Counted from the first letter of the stretch, positions 40,832 through 50,224 are shown. The stretch is DNA of 56,244 nucleotides from an uncultured Acetatifactor sp. (GCA_910585015.1 CAJUCT010000002.1:217088-273331); one strand, 5' to 3'. A program made the numbers and translations. Notes: generated from the letters alone by a model not told the origin.

Positions 40832-41728
40832 GTGAGAGGAATAACAAGCAGAGATTTCAGGATTTTATGTGATTTTATGGATGTGAGAAAGTTCATGGTG
40901 GAGGTCTATGAGAGGGACTGGCGCAACGGAGTTCCTGCGCCGTTTCTGGAATATGCCCTGTCCAGCAGCTGGATGGACACCTTGTTGACCCATAGGTTTC
41001 GCATATGGGAGGAGGAGGGGAGAATTGTCGCCTTCGTGTTTTATGAGAATCCCATGAGTGACATTTATTTTAGTCTGCGGCCAGGGTATGAGGAACTGGC
41101 GGAGGAGATGGTTGACTACGCAGGCCGCTATATGCCTAAGAAGGACGGGAAGCAGAAGCTGGTGCTCTTTGAGGGACAGAAGGCTGTCATGGATGCTGCC
41201 GGAAAGGCAGGCTATGTGAGGGGCGGCGGTTATAATGAGAGGGTTTATGATTTTGGAAAATCGCTGGATTACTCGCTGCCGGAGGGATTTCACTTCGTGG
41301 AACCGGGAGAGGCGGAGGCAGGAAAGATTGCTGAGTGTTGCTGGAAAGGCTTTGACCATGAGCAGGAGGAGGGGCCTTGGGACGGGAATGATGAGGATGT
41401 GCGTCGGTGTATGACAACACCCCATGCCACGCCGTTATACCCGGTGGCAATCGCGAATGAACAGCAGGAGTATGTGTGCTTTGCGGGTATGTGGTGGACG
41501 CCGGAGAATCACTTGGCATATATGGAACCCCTGTGTACAGTTCCCCGGTACCGAGGAAAGGGGCTGGCCAGTGCCGCCCTGTCAGAATTGTATCGCCGCA
41601 TGAAGCCATTGGGAGCTACCCATATGACAGGCGGCGGGGATCCCTTTTATGAGAAGATTGGGTTTGAGCCCTGTATCGGGTGGACTTTCTGGGAGAGAGA
41701 TTTTGGCATGCAAACAAGTCGGATATAG
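40832..41728 (+). CDS. GNAT-family N-acetyltransferase
   Basis: A 298-residue protein with a C-terminal GNAT domain: VCFAGMWWTPENHLAYMEPLCTVPRYRGKGLASAALSELYRRMKPLG contains motif A (RGKGLASAAL), the acetyl-CoA pyrophosphate loop. The N-terminal half (about 1-150) has another acetyltransferase-like fold, so it may be a tandem GNAT. Acceptor not evident. Start is GTG with GGAGGAAA upstream. Confidence 0.85.
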   Translation: MRGITSRDFRILCDFMDVRKFMVEVYERDWRNGVPAPFLEYALSSSWMDTLLTHRFRIWEEEGRIVAFVFYENPMSDIYFSLRPGYEELAEEMVDYAGRYMPKKDGKQKLVLFEGQKAVMDAAGKAGYVRGGGYNERVYDFGKSLDYSLPEGFHFVEPGEAEAGKIAECCWKGFDHEQEEGPWDGNDEDVRRCMTTPHATPLYPVAIANEQQEYVCFAGMWWTPENHLAYMEPLCTVPRYRGKGLASAALSELYRRMKPLGATHMTGGGDPFYEKIGFEPCIGWTFWERDFGMQTSRI

Positions 41729-41768
41729 AAAACAAATTGCAACAGAATTTCAGAGGAGCAGAGATTAT

Positions 41769-41920
41769 ATGCCAAGAGGGGAAAGTGCTTTTTTAGAGGG
41801 CGACGGGTTATGCCGGCCTGGCAAATGGGATTACGGAAAAAGATGATAATCCTGATGGTAAGTAATTGTGGGGATAATGTCTGGGAGGAGATGAGACGGA
41901 TTCGGGATATGCTGTATTGA
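41769..41920 (+). other. Two tiny overlapping ORFs
   Basis: MPRGESAFLEGDGLCRPGKWDYGKR-type 25-codon ORF (41769-41846, GGAGCAGAG upstream) overlaps by ATGA an ORF of 25 codons (41843-41920) reading MIILMVSNCGDNVWEEMRR. No family; could be chance or the stub of a deleted gene. Confidence 0.2.
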
Positions 41921-41940
41921 ATATAAGATAATGATATAAC

Positions 41941-41975
41941 AAACCGCAGGCTTTGCGTATCAATGCCTGCGGTTT
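41941..41975. terminator. Intrinsic terminator
   Basis: Perfect 11-bp stem AAACCGCAGGC (41941-41951)/GCCTGCGGTTT (41965-41975), followed by ATTTC; ends the GNAT-side transcript. Confidence 0.75.
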
Positions 41976-42121
41976 ATTTCTGATATTATAATACCACAAA
42001 TATGCTAAAAAATCAAGGCTTGTATCGCTTCTTGGATAGGATTATACTAGGTTCCATGGCCGTAACCGATGGGCGGCTGCGGAAGGGAAGATTTAATAAT
42101 ATACAAACGGGGGGCAGGCAT

Positions 42122-42652
42122 ATGGGGGTAGAAAACTGGATGGAACTTATGGACGGGCAGATGTGGCTGGAACAGGTGAGAGAGACAAACCAGTACACGG
42201 AGAAGTATGGGCTGACATTGTCGGCGGAGGATGCGGAAATTCTGCTGGCGGAGAAGAACCGGATTCTGAAAGCGGAGAGGAGAGTTGAATTTGGGCAGAG
42301 CATTCTGCCCCAGATTATATATACATTCTGCGATTCGTCGTACATATCCCAGGATGACTATGTGGATACGCTTAGCCGGCTGCAGGAGATTTTCTATCTG
42401 TACAAGAATGAGATGCAGGATGAGATAACGGACGAGGAACTGCTTGCATTTATGAAGGAGCAGTTCGAGACAGTCTGCTTTGGGGATCTGCAATATCTGG
42501 AAGGCACCTGTCTGGATATTTTTGCCCAGGCCATCAGGGCGGGGTACAGAGGGTATTCGGAAACCCAGGGCAGGGGGGAGTTTGCCCGGTTTGACATTGT
42601 GCAGCGGTGGGACAAGGAACTGTATCTGCTGGCATTATCCCAGAGCAATTAA
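42122..42652 (+). CDS. DUF6323-like hypothetical protein
   Basis: A 176-residue soluble helical protein beginning MGVENWMELMDGQMWLEQVRETN. The start is preceded by GGGGGGCAGG; the frame runs upstream to 42002 but without support. Residues 15-130 are almost entirely helical (TLSAEDAEILLAEKNRILKAERRVEFG). It is 72 bases from the next gene, in the same direction; such pairs occur in Lachnospiraceae (DUF6323 with DUF6179, from memory). Function unknown. Confidence 0.7.
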   Translation: MGVENWMELMDGQMWLEQVRETNQYTEKYGLTLSAEDAEILLAEKNRILKAERRVEFGQSILPQIIYTFCDSSYISQDDYVDTLSRLQEIFYLYKNEMQDEITDEELLAFMKEQFETVCFGDLQYLEGTCLDIFAQAIRAGYRGYSETQGRGEFARFDIVQRWDKELYLLALSQSN

Positions 42653-42724
42653 AAAGAGCGGGCAATGAGTTACTTATTTGGTATACGTTTTTGATGCCCG
42701 CTAAATTGGGCAGATAGGGGGAAA

Positions 42725-43561
42725 ATGGACTATAAAGTGGAAAAGCTGCTTCCGATTGTCTCAAAGCTGGCCCGAAAGTATGCCGGTTGTGAAAATACAT
42801 CCATCAGCTATGAAAAGGCGCAGATGCTGATGGAGGCTGTGATATACTGTATGGACGAGTATTGGAACTCGTCGTCTGCTATGATATCCCGCAGAGATAT
42901 TTCCGTGGAGGAGCAATATACGCTGGGATCAAAGCTTGTAATGGAAAAAGCAGGCCAGGTCAGGGAGATGTTTAACGAATTGGCAGAATCCTTTGAAGAC
43001 TACGGAGTTAAATGCCTGTATGATACGGTACAGAGGGGGATCCCGGAGTTTTTAAAGTGGTATGACGCAAAATTCTGTCCCCAGGACACCATCCTGACTT
43101 TGGATTACCCTGTGTCGGTGGATTTAAGCCCCTATAGGGGAGTGGATGCGGTGCATTACTACCTCCGTTCCATTTTGGCGGAGCAGCGGTTTCTAAGACG
43201 GTTTGGCGGCAGTTATGTGAGGGCGGTACTGCAAAGTTATAATTCCGGATATGGCGGTATGTATGAGAATGTGTGTGAGATTCTGTTGGGAAACGCCCTT
43301 GGTCATATGGTTATACAAAAACCTTTTCAGGAGATGGGCTTTAAGGAGGAAGAGTATGCATTGCTGTCCAAGCGGTTTCAAGAGGATTCTCTCTCCGGTA
43401 TGGAAGACCGAATAAGATATACTATTCAGGAAATGGTGCGACAATATTACCAAAGTGATGAGCAGTTGCTGGAATATTTATGCTGTAGTGCGGGAAATCT
43501 GGCAGTGCGTATTGATATGGCTTTTCAATCTGGCAGACCGGATACAATATTTTTGCTGTAA
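42725..43561 (+). CDS. DUF6179-like hypothetical protein
   Basis: A 278-residue soluble, mostly helical protein. Recognisable parts are YEKAQMLMEAVIYCMDEYW near 28-46 and FGGSYVRAVLQSYNSGYGGMYENVCEILLGNALGHMV in the middle. No catalytic motif or membrane span. It follows the DUF6323-like gene and presumably forms a complex with its product, which is inference from conserved pairing. GATAGGGGGAAA is the ribosome binding site. Confidence 0.7.
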   Translation: MDYKVEKLLPIVSKLARKYAGCENTSISYEKAQMLMEAVIYCMDEYWNSSSAMISRRDISVEEQYTLGSKLVMEKAGQVREMFNELAESFEDYGVKCLYDTVQRGIPEFLKWYDAKFCPQDTILTLDYPVSVDLSPYRGVDAVHYYLRSILAEQRFLRRFGGSYVRAVLQSYNSGYGGMYENVCEILLGNALGHMVIQKPFQEMGFKEEEYALLSKRFQEDSLSGMEDRIRYTIQEMVRQYYQSDEQLLEYLCCSAGNLAVRIDMAFQSGRPDTIFLL

Positions 43562-43733
43562 TTTGCCGGGAATTTGGATTTTCAATTGCTTTTTAATGAT
43601 ATTTCACATAAACTTATTCTAAAGTTTACTATTTGAAGAGGCATATTTATAAGTTTTGAGAGGAGATTCCCGGATAGGTGTTAAGCTCCGGCAATGAATA
43701 CGCAAGACGTAGAATAGAAAGGAAGACACGCAC

Positions 43734-44107
43734 ATGAAAAAACTTTTTACGCAGCGCCTGTTTGCCTACATGCTGGCAGCGATCATCGTTACTATTACCG
43801 CCATTTTGTGCTACAGACAGTTATCACACAGAGGAACAACGCGGCGGAGAGTGGAAAGAGGATTATCGATCAGACCGTGAAAGCCTTTGGCGCGGTGGCG
43901 GAGGATATGGAGAGATCCAACCGGGACGTGTTGACTATCACGGATATGGTGAGACAGAATGTGGATATCGTGGTGGGCGCTGTCAACCAGATTGAGAGGA
44001 TATCCGGTGTGGTGGAGGAGAACGTGCAGATCTCCCAGAACACAAAACTGGCATCCGCCAATATGGCGGAAATCACATGTAAACTGTTGGAATTAGTGGA
44101 ACAATAA
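43734..44107 (+). pseudogene. Broken chemoreceptor gene with frameshift and internal deletion
   Basis: ATG 43734 gives MKKLFTQRLFAYMLAAIIVTITAI, an N-terminal membrane anchor, after GAAAGGAAG. One missing base near 43805 shifts the frame to QTVITQRNNAAESGKR, then to the last part of a chemoreceptor (ERSNRDVLTITDMVRQNVDIVVGAVNQIERISGVVEENVQISQNTKLASANMAEI). The ligand domain, second membrane span, HAMP and conserved hairpin tip are absent. The reading suggests a deletion joining the start and the end of one receptor gene. Confidence 0.65.
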
Positions 44108-44121
44108 GAACAAAATATTAT

Positions 44122-44160
44122 AAGCCTACCTGTACTGAAAAGTGCCAGGTAGGCTTGTTT
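44122..44160 (+). terminator. Intrinsic terminator
   Basis: AAGCCTACCTG (44122-44132)/CAGGTAGGCTT (44146-44156), followed by GTTT. It ends the broken receptor transcript. Confidence 0.75.
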
Positions 44161-44352
44161 GCTTTCGTCTGTCCGTACTGCGGCTAAAATATTAAAAAAC
44201 AATAAAATGATAAAAAGGACTTGCAAAAAAATAAAGTCTCTGTTACAGTTTTTAAAAGCATATTATATTCAGATTCATTCATTGATCAATTTTTTTCATT
44301 TATTCCCCCACATTTAAGGCAGGAATGAAATAACAAAAGGGAAGGAGTTTTT

Positions 44353-45909
44353 ATGTACAGTTCTATATTGACGGGGTCTCTTTTTGGCGTTGAGGCCAAT
44401 TTGATTCATGTGGAGGTGGATATCTCCACAGGACTGCCTGGATTTTCCATGGTGGGGTCTCTGAGCAATGAGGTGCGGGAGGCCAGGGAGCGGGTTCAGG
44501 TGGCGCTGAAGAATGCAGACTTTGACATTCCCCCGAAAAAGGTTACCATCAACCTGGCGCCGGCGGACCTGAAGAAAGACGGGACGGGCTTTGATGTGCC
44601 CATTGCCATCGGTATTCTGCAGACATTGGGGTATTTTCGCAGAGAGGCCACAGAGAATATCCTGTTTGCGGGGGAATTGGGGTTGGACGGAGAGATCAGA
44701 CCTATCAGCGGCATACTGCCCATAGTCAGGGAAGCGGCCCGGAGGGGTATCGGCACCTGTATCATCCCCTGGGACAACCGGGTGGAGGGCAGTGTGATAC
44801 CGGGCATTCGGATCAGGGGCGTCCGCAATATTCATCAGCTGACGGCTTTTCTGCAGGAACCGGACGCAGACAGGCAGGAGGAACTGCTGGCCACACAGCC
44901 CTGTACCACGCAGGAGATACTGGAGAAGGAGCAATACGGCACAGGCAGCGACTTCTCGGAGATCAAGGGGCAGGAGATAGCCCGAAGGGCGGCGGAGATT
45001 GCGGCGGCGGGGTTCCACAATCTGCTGATGTCCGGTCCTCCCGGCGGTGGCAAGAGCATGATTGCCCGGGCTATGGCGGGCATCCTGCCTCCCATGACCT
45101 GGCAGGAAAGTATTGAAGTAACAGCCATCTACAGTGTGGCAGGCATGCTGGATCAGGAGAATCCGTTGATTCTCCGCAGGCCATTTCAGAGTCCACATCA
45201 TACGATTTCCGGAGCTGCCCTGATCGGGGGCGGCATCCATACTCATCCCGGAGCTATCTCGCTGGCCCACAGGGGTGTCTTGTTTCTCGACGAATTGACT
45301 GAATTTCCCAGAAATATATTGGAATGTTTGAGGCAGCCCCTGGAGGATCGCCAGGTCAATATAGCCCGCGCCCAGGGCAATTATATCTACCCGGCAGACT
45401 TTATGCTGGTTTGTGCCATGAATCCTTGCAGATGTGGTTTTTTCCCCGATAAAAACAGGTGCCGCTGCAGCGAAGGAGAACTGGTAAAATACTGGAGCAG
45501 GCTTTCCGGGCCCTTGCTGGACCGCATGGATATGTATGTGGAGACCAGCCGCATTGAATTGCAGAAGCTGCAATCCATCCGGCAGGGGGAGAGCAGCGCC
45601 CGGATCAGAGAGCGGGTGGTGGAAGCCAGGGCAGTTCAGGAGGAACGTTTCCGCGAGAAAAAGTATTCCTTTAACGGGGATATGGAAGCGGGAGAACTGG
45701 AGTATTACTGTGAACTGGGCAGGGAGGAGAAGCGGCTCATGGAGTTGGCATACAGAAAACTGGATCTCAGTGCCAGAACATACCATCGGATATTGAAGGT
45801 AGCCAGAACCATAGCGGATCTGGGGCATTCGGAGCGCATACGGGAGGAACATCTCAGCGAGGCGCTGGCCTATCGCCTTACGGAAGGAGCATGGAGGAGA
45901 AATGGATAA
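44353..45909 (+). CDS. comM: YifB/ComM-type AAA+ helicase-like protein
   Basis: A 518-residue protein. The N-terminal Lon-protease-like ChlI domain (about 1-170) ends before the Mg-chelatase AAA+ domain; Walker A GPPGGGKS at about 229-236, GVLFLDELTEFPR with Walker B, and MNPCRCGFFPDKNRCRC, a cysteine cluster, follow. ComM promotes branch migration in natural transformation. It overlaps dprA by 8 bases and is thus translationally linked to it. The ATG follows GGGAAGGAG. Confidence 0.92.
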   Translation: MYSSILTGSLFGVEANLIHVEVDISTGLPGFSMVGSLSNEVREARERVQVALKNADFDIPPKKVTINLAPADLKKDGTGFDVPIAIGILQTLGYFRREATENILFAGELGLDGEIRPISGILPIVREAARRGIGTCIIPWDNRVEGSVIPGIRIRGVRNIHQLTAFLQEPDADRQEELLATQPCTTQEILEKEQYGTGSDFSEIKGQEIARRAAEIAAAGFHNLLMSGPPGGGKSMIARAMAGILPPMTWQESIEVTAIYSVAGMLDQENPLILRRPFQSPHHTISGAALIGGGIHTHPGAISLAHRGVLFLDELTEFPRNILECLRQPLEDRQVNIARAQGNYIYPADFMLVCAMNPCRCGFFPDKNRCRCSEGELVKYWSRLSGPLLDRMDMYVETSRIELQKLQSIRQGESSARIRERVVEARAVQEERFREKKYSFNGDMEAGELEYYCELGREEKRLMELAYRKLDLSARTYHRILKVARTIADLGHSERIREEHLSEALAYRLTEGAWRRNG

Positions 45910-47032
45910 ATACCTATATTGGCTTGCGAATGTGAGCGGGCTGGGAACTGCCTCCAGAGAGTGTCTGTTGGAGGCTTTTGATACGGGGGCGGCGGTATAT
46001 GCGGCCCAGGAGAAACACCTGGCTATGGTGCTGGAGAAAGTTAAGCTGGAAAAGTTGTTGGAGAAGCGGAAAACCTGGGATCTGGACCGGGAATATGCCC
46101 GGCTTCAGGAGAGGCAGATCCTTTTTGTCTGCACGGCGGATGCGGAATATCCGGAGCGCCTGCGGCATATTCCTGACCATCCTTTCGGTATCTACTATAA
46201 GGGCCGGCTTCCGCAGCCCCCAAAGCTGGCAGTGGCCGTGGTGGGAGCCAGGGAATGCTCCGACTATGGACGTTTTATCGCCACGGAATTGGGCAAGGAG
46301 TTGGGCGCGGCAGGGGTGCAGGTGATCAGCGGCATGGCCAGGGGGATAGACGGCATCAGCCAGCTGGCGGCACTGGAGGCGGGCGGGGAATCCTATGCCG
46401 TTCTGGGCAACGGAGTGGATATATGTTATCCCAAGGGAAACCGGCCCGTCTATGACCGTATGCTGGTCCAGGGCGGGATTCTCTCCATCTACCCGCCGGG
46501 CACGGCCCCTAAACCACAGCTTTTCCCGCCCCGCAACCGGATTGTCAGCGGTCTTGCGGATGTGCTGGTGGTGGTGGAGGCCCGGCAGAAAAGCGGCACA
46601 TTGATCACAGTGGATATGGCGTTGGAGCAGGGAAGGGAGGTCTATGCGGTTCCGGGGAGGATCACGGACAGACTCAGCGACGGCTGTAATAAGCTGGTCA
46701 AGGACGGAGCGCTGGTATTTTTGTCTCCCCGGGATTTTATGGAGGGATTGCGGCAGTCCTTTCCCGAAAAACTGGCCTGCTGCGTCACAAAACAGCCGGT
46801 GTCCTCAGGCGGCCGTGTCCTGCCGCCCATCACGCCGGAGGAGGCGGTGGTACTGGAGGCGCTGGATCTGTATCCCCAGCCCCTGGAGAAAATTCGGGAG
46901 CAGCTTCAGGTAAAGCTGACGGAGAGAGGGTTCCGCACTTTTTCCAACAACCTGCTTACCATATTGATGCATCTGTGCCTGAAGGGCGTGGCAAAGCAGA
47001 ACAGCCCGGGGTGGTTTTCACTGGATATATGA
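45902..47032 (+). CDS. dprA: DNA processing protein DprA
   Basis: A 376-residue recombination mediator that loads RecA on incoming single-stranded DNA. The Rossmann core (about 105-300) has VVGARECSDYGRF, SGMARGIDGISQLAALEAGG, VLGNGVDICYPKGN, PRNRIVSGLADVLVVVEA and SGTLITVDMALEQGREVYAVPG. A C-terminal winged helix (about 310-376) resembles the DML1 extension. ComM and DprA side by side support a latent competence or repair role. Confidence 0.96.
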   Translation: MDKYLYWLANVSGLGTASRECLLEAFDTGAAVYAAQEKHLAMVLEKVKLEKLLEKRKTWDLDREYARLQERQILFVCTADAEYPERLRHIPDHPFGIYYKGRLPQPPKLAVAVVGARECSDYGRFIATELGKELGAAGVQVISGMARGIDGISQLAALEAGGESYAVLGNGVDICYPKGNRPVYDRMLVQGGILSIYPPGTAPKPQLFPPRNRIVSGLADVLVVVEARQKSGTLITVDMALEQGREVYAVPGRITDRLSDGCNKLVKDGALVFLSPRDFMEGLRQSFPEKLACCVTKQPVSSGGRVLPPITPEEAVVLEALDLYPQPLEKIREQLQVKLTERGFRTFSNNLLTILMHLCLKGVAKQNSPGWFSLDI

Positions 47033-47039
47033 GTAAGGT

Positions 47040-47141
47040 TATGGTATACTGAGCAAAACGCTTCGCATTTAGCTCTCCTGAATAGAATGTGCGCTGAAGC
47101 GCACGGAAATATGGTATACTGAGCAAAACGCTTCGCATTTA
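47040..47141. repeat. Direct repeat, 32 bp, period 70, between dprA and the Cys-rich gene
   Basis: The 32-bp sequence from TATGGTATACTGAGCAAAAC is present at 47040-47071 and 47110-47141 with no mismatches. Between them lies GTGCGCTGAAGCGCAC, a 6-bp hairpin with TGAA loop. The repeats contain TATACT, so duplicated promoters are possible. Confidence 0.7.
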
Positions 47142-47174
47142 ACTTTCCGATTAAAAGCAAAAGGGAGATGTATA

Positions 47175-47759
47175 ATGTATAATGGATATGAGAGTACAGA
47201 AATCTGCAAAGGCTGCGGCGGAGCCTGCTGCAAGGCCATTGGATGCAGCCTGGCGCCGGAGGATATGTTGCGGGAAATGGCGGCGTGGCGGTATGAGAAG
47301 AACTTGGAAAAGATGCCGCAGGGGGATATGGATACAGGGCAGTCTGCCGAAACAGATTGGCGGCATCTGGAGGAATGGCTGCGGCAGAGTGATTGTGCTA
47401 TAGACACCTTTACAGGGACGGCAGGGCTGTGCTATTATATCCGTATGCGGCATAAATGCTTTACTTTTATCGGTGTGGATGCCATGGGGGAATGCATTGC
47501 CCTGACGGATCAGGGCTGTCGTCTGTCCTATGAAAGGCGCCCCAGGGGAGGCCGGTTTCTGGAAGGCAGGATAGACAGGCATTGTGTACAGCATTATACC
47601 CGGGAGCAGATGGAGGAGGACTGGCGTCCGTACCAGGGGCTGCTGGGGGAAATATGGGACAGATGGCACCACCGTCTGGCGCGTGAGGGCGTGTTTGACC
47701 GATGCGAGGAGGCATATATGCTCTATCAGAAGGAGAAGCGGCAGGGAGGGAAAGAATAA
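47175..47759 (+). CDS. Cysteine-cluster protein (YkgJ-like)
   Basis: A 194-residue soluble protein rich in cysteine: ICKGCGGACCKAIGC near the N-terminus, then GLCYYIRMRHKCF and GECIALTDQGCRLSY. The pattern resembles YkgJ-type zinc/iron-chelating proteins, presumably holding Zn or an Fe-S cluster. Start has AAGGGAGATG. It precedes a lipoprotein gene by 4 bases. Confidence 0.75.
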   Translation: MYNGYESTEICKGCGGACCKAIGCSLAPEDMLREMAAWRYEKNLEKMPQGDMDTGQSAETDWRHLEEWLRQSDCAIDTFTGTAGLCYYIRMRHKCFTFIGVDAMGECIALTDQGCRLSYERRPRGGRFLEGRIDRHCVQHYTREQMEEDWRPYQGLLGEIWDRWHHRLAREGVFDRCEEAYMLYQKEKRQGGKE

Positions 47760-47763
47760 GAAG

Positions 47764-48177
47764 ATGAAGAAGAGTATAAAGATGGGAATTTTTATATTGC
47801 TCACGATGGTTCTGCTGGCGGGCTGCGGCAACCAGACTATGCCCCTGGCGGAGGTATTCCAGCAGGAACAACTGGAGCAGCAGACCATACAGATTGTGGA
47901 CTGGCTGAATGCGGGAGAGTATGAACTGGTTTATAATACTTTCCGGGAGGATATGAAACAGGCGCTGCCGTTGGAAGAATTGCGGTCGGCCTGCGCGGAG
48001 ACTTACGGCGGCGCCGGGAATTTCACGCAGATTGACAGCACAATGGTCAGCGGCCAGGAGATTGAGGAGGAGGACTATGCCGTTGTCATGGTTAAGGCTC
48101 AATATGAAAAGCAGATTGTGACATTTCAGGTGGGATATGATGCGGATATGCAGGTGGTTGGTCTCTATATGAAGTAA
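47764..48177 (+). CDS. Lipoprotein with DUF3887-like domain
   Basis: A 137-residue protein. MKKSIKMGIFILLTMVLLAGC is a lipoprotein signal with C21 as the lipid site. Residues 45-137 (TIQIVDWLNAGEYELVYNTFREDMK...ISQFQVGYDADMQVVGLYMK-type layout) look like DUF3887, a small NTF2-like domain of unknown function. Start from GGAAAGAATAAG; it follows the Cys-rich gene by 4 bases. Confidence 0.8.
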   Translation: MKKSIKMGIFILLTMVLLAGCGNQTMPLAEVFQQEQLEQQTIQIVDWLNAGEYELVYNTFREDMKQALPLEELRSACAETYGGAGNFTQIDSTMVSGQEIEEEDYAVVMVKAQYEKQIVTFQVGYDADMQVVGLYMK

Positions 48178-48292
48178 AAATCGGTCAAGAAGTGTCCTCC
48201 ACACAAGCTGTTTTATGGCAGTTCCCAAGGAGAGTTTGGTTTATTAGGGCATATCGCAGAAGAATAATTAGATATGCAGGAAGAGGGAAATA

Positions 48293-49201
48293 ATGAAAAT
48301 TTTAGTGATTGGCGGCAGTTATTTTTATGGCCGGGTATTTGTGATGCAGGCTGCGGAGGAGCATGAGATTACCGTGATGAACCGGGGAACCTACTCCATG
48401 GAAGATTTTGGAGTGGCACAAATCAGAGGAGACCGCAGAGATCCGGCGGTATGGCAGGACTTGTGCGAAAGCTATGACGCAGTGGTGGATTTTTGTGCCT
48501 ACGAGGCGGGGGACATCCGATGTGTGCTTGAAAATATGCCGAGCAGGCCCGTTCAATATATTGCCATCAGCACTGTGGATGTATACCGTCGGGGGCTCGG
48601 AGGTTATAAGGCGGAGGACACCCCCTATGAGGACAGAACGCTGCCGGGAGAGGCCGGGGCATATATTGCCGGGAAGGTAGCCCTGGAGAAAGAACTGCGG
48701 CAGGTATGTAGGGAGCAGGGAGTGGACTGGACAGTGTTGCGGCCGGGAATCCTTTATGGCCCTTACAATTATGCGCCCCGGGAGTCCGCTTATATTCAGC
48801 TGATGGTGCAGCAAAAGATTCTGCCCAGGGTTACGGATGCGGACGGTCAGTTTCAGTTGGTTTATGTAAAGGATGCAGTGGAAGCAATCCGAAAATGCCT
48901 GGGGCAGCCGCAGACTTACGGAAAGGCATATAATATCTGTGAGAGAGAGCCGGTGACCTATGGTCGTCTGGCGGATGCCTTATTAAAGGTATGCGGCGAT
49001 GCAGTGGAAGAATATCCCATGACAATAGACCAGGCTGTAAAACAGGGTGTTCCATTGCCTTTTGCCGTGAGAGAACAGGAGACCGAATTGTATGACAATA
49101 CCAGAAGCCTACAGGAACTGGGGATGGTATATACCGGACTGGAGGAGGGCATGGGAAAGACTTATAGGGCGTTCCGAAATGTATTTGCCAACCGGAGGTA
49201 G
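48293..49201 (+). CDS. NAD-dependent epimerase/dehydratase family protein
   Basis: A 302-residue extended short-chain dehydrogenase. The nucleotide loop is atypical, VIGGSYFYGRVF, instead of TGGxGFxG. The catalytic YxxxK appears as YIAGK near residue 125 and a serine in ISTVDVY precedes it. So the fold is clear while NAD/NADP binding mode and substrate (probably a nucleotide sugar or isoflavone-like) are not. Start: AGGAAGAGGGAAATA. Confidence 0.82.
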   Translation: MKILVIGGSYFYGRVFVMQAAEEHEITVMNRGTYSMEDFGVAQIRGDRRDPAVWQDLCESYDAVVDFCAYEAGDIRCVLENMPSRPVQYIAISTVDVYRRGLGGYKAEDTPYEDRTLPGEAGAYIAGKVALEKELRQVCREQGVDWTVLRPGILYGPYNYAPRESAYIQLMVQQKILPRVTDADGQFQLVYVKDAVEAIRKCLGQPQTYGKAYNICEREPVTYGRLADALLKVCGDAVEEYPMTIDQAVKQGVPLPFAVREQETELYDNTRSLQELGMVYTGLEEGMGKTYRAFRNVFANRR

Positions 49202-49232
49202 AATTTTTGCAATAGCTTTGAATATAAGGTTA

Positions 49233-49261
49233 TTGTCAAAAAGCGATAGGGCTGTTAATAT
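49233..49261 (+). promoter_or_regulatory. SigA-type promoter of purC
   Basis: TTGTCA (49233-49238), 17-bp spacer, TAATAT (49256-49261), about 70 bases before purC. A small hairpin TTCCC-GACA-GGGAA lies in the leader; it loosely resembles the nested-hairpin tail. Confidence 0.6.
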
Positions 49262-49330
49262 AGGTATATAGTATAAAAGAGGAATATTCCCGACAGGGAA
49301 CATGCAATTTAAAACAGGAGGAGAGAGGAA

Positions 49331-50200
49331 ATGCAGGAGTTGAAACCGATAAAGGAAGGAAAAGTACGTGAGATCTATGACAATGGGGATACCTTGATTA
49401 TGGTGGCTACGGACAGGATCAGTTGTTTTGATGTGATTCTGAAAAATCAGGTCACGAAGAAGGGGGCGGTGCTTACTCAGATGTCCAAGTTCTGGTTTGA
49501 CATGACCAGAGACATCCTGCCCAACCATATGATTTCAGTGGATGTAAAGGATATGCCGGAGTTTTTCAGGCAGGAGCGTTTTGACGGCAACAGCATGATG
49601 TGCCGTAAACTGGAGATGCTGCCCGTGGAGTGTATAGTGCGGGGATATATCACCGGCAGCGGCTGGGCCAACTATCAGAAGGACGGCACTGTGTGCGGCA
49701 TCAAGCTGCCGGAAGGACTGAGGGAGTCGGATAAGCTGCCGGAGCCTATTTATACCCCCTCCACCAAGGCGGAGATCGGCGACCATGACGAGAATATCTC
49801 CTTTGAGCAGAGCGTGGAGTACCTGGAGAAATATTTCCCCGGCAAGGGCCAGGAGTATGGGGAGAAGCTCCGTGACTACACCATTGCACTGTATAAAAAG
49901 TGCGCGGAGTATGCCTTGACCAAGGGGATTATCATTGCGGATACCAAGTTTGAGTTTGGTCTGGACGAAGAGGGCAATATAGTGCTTGGAGATGAGATGC
50001 TGACGCCGGATTCCTCCCGGTTCTGGCCTGCGGAGGGATATGAGCCGGGCCATGCTCAGCCCTCCTTTGACAAGCAGTTTGCCAGGGATTGGCTGAAGAG
50101 CCATGAACATGACTGGGAACTGCCCCAGGAGATAGTGGATAAGACCATCGAGAAGTACCTGCAAGGTTATGAGTTGATCACGGGAAAACCATTGGAGTAA
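49331..50200 (+). CDS. purC: Phosphoribosylaminoimidazole-succinocarboxamide synthase
   Basis: Joins CAIR and aspartate with ATP in purine synthesis. Signature EGKVREIYDNGDTLIMVATDRISCFDV at the N-terminus (residues 8-34), ECIVRGYITGSGW, IIADTKFEFGLDEEG and DEMLTPDSSRFW are all present. Length of 289 residues fits the larger SAICAR synthase form. Start with AGGAGGAGAGG. It is alone, not in a purine cluster. Confidence 0.97.
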   Translation: MQELKPIKEGKVREIYDNGDTLIMVATDRISCFDVILKNQVTKKGAVLTQMSKFWFDMTRDILPNHMISVDVKDMPEFFRQERFDGNSMMCRKLEMLPVECIVRGYITGSGWANYQKDGTVCGIKLPEGLRESDKLPEPIYTPSTKAEIGDHDENISFEQSVEYLEKYFPGKGQEYGEKLRDYTIALYKKCAEYALTKGIIIADTKFEFGLDEEGNIVLGDEMLTPDSSRFWPAEGYEPGHAQPSFDKQFARDWLKSHEHDWELPQEIVDKTIEKYLQGYELITGKPLE

Positions 50201-50224
50201 ATAGCTTGAAATGAAGCATGAACT

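Noticed and set aside
49262..49330. purC leader as a full member of the nested-hairpin family
   Set aside because: Only a short TTCCC/GGGAA hairpin and a loose tail (ACATGCAATTTAAAACAG) match; too little to count as a copy.
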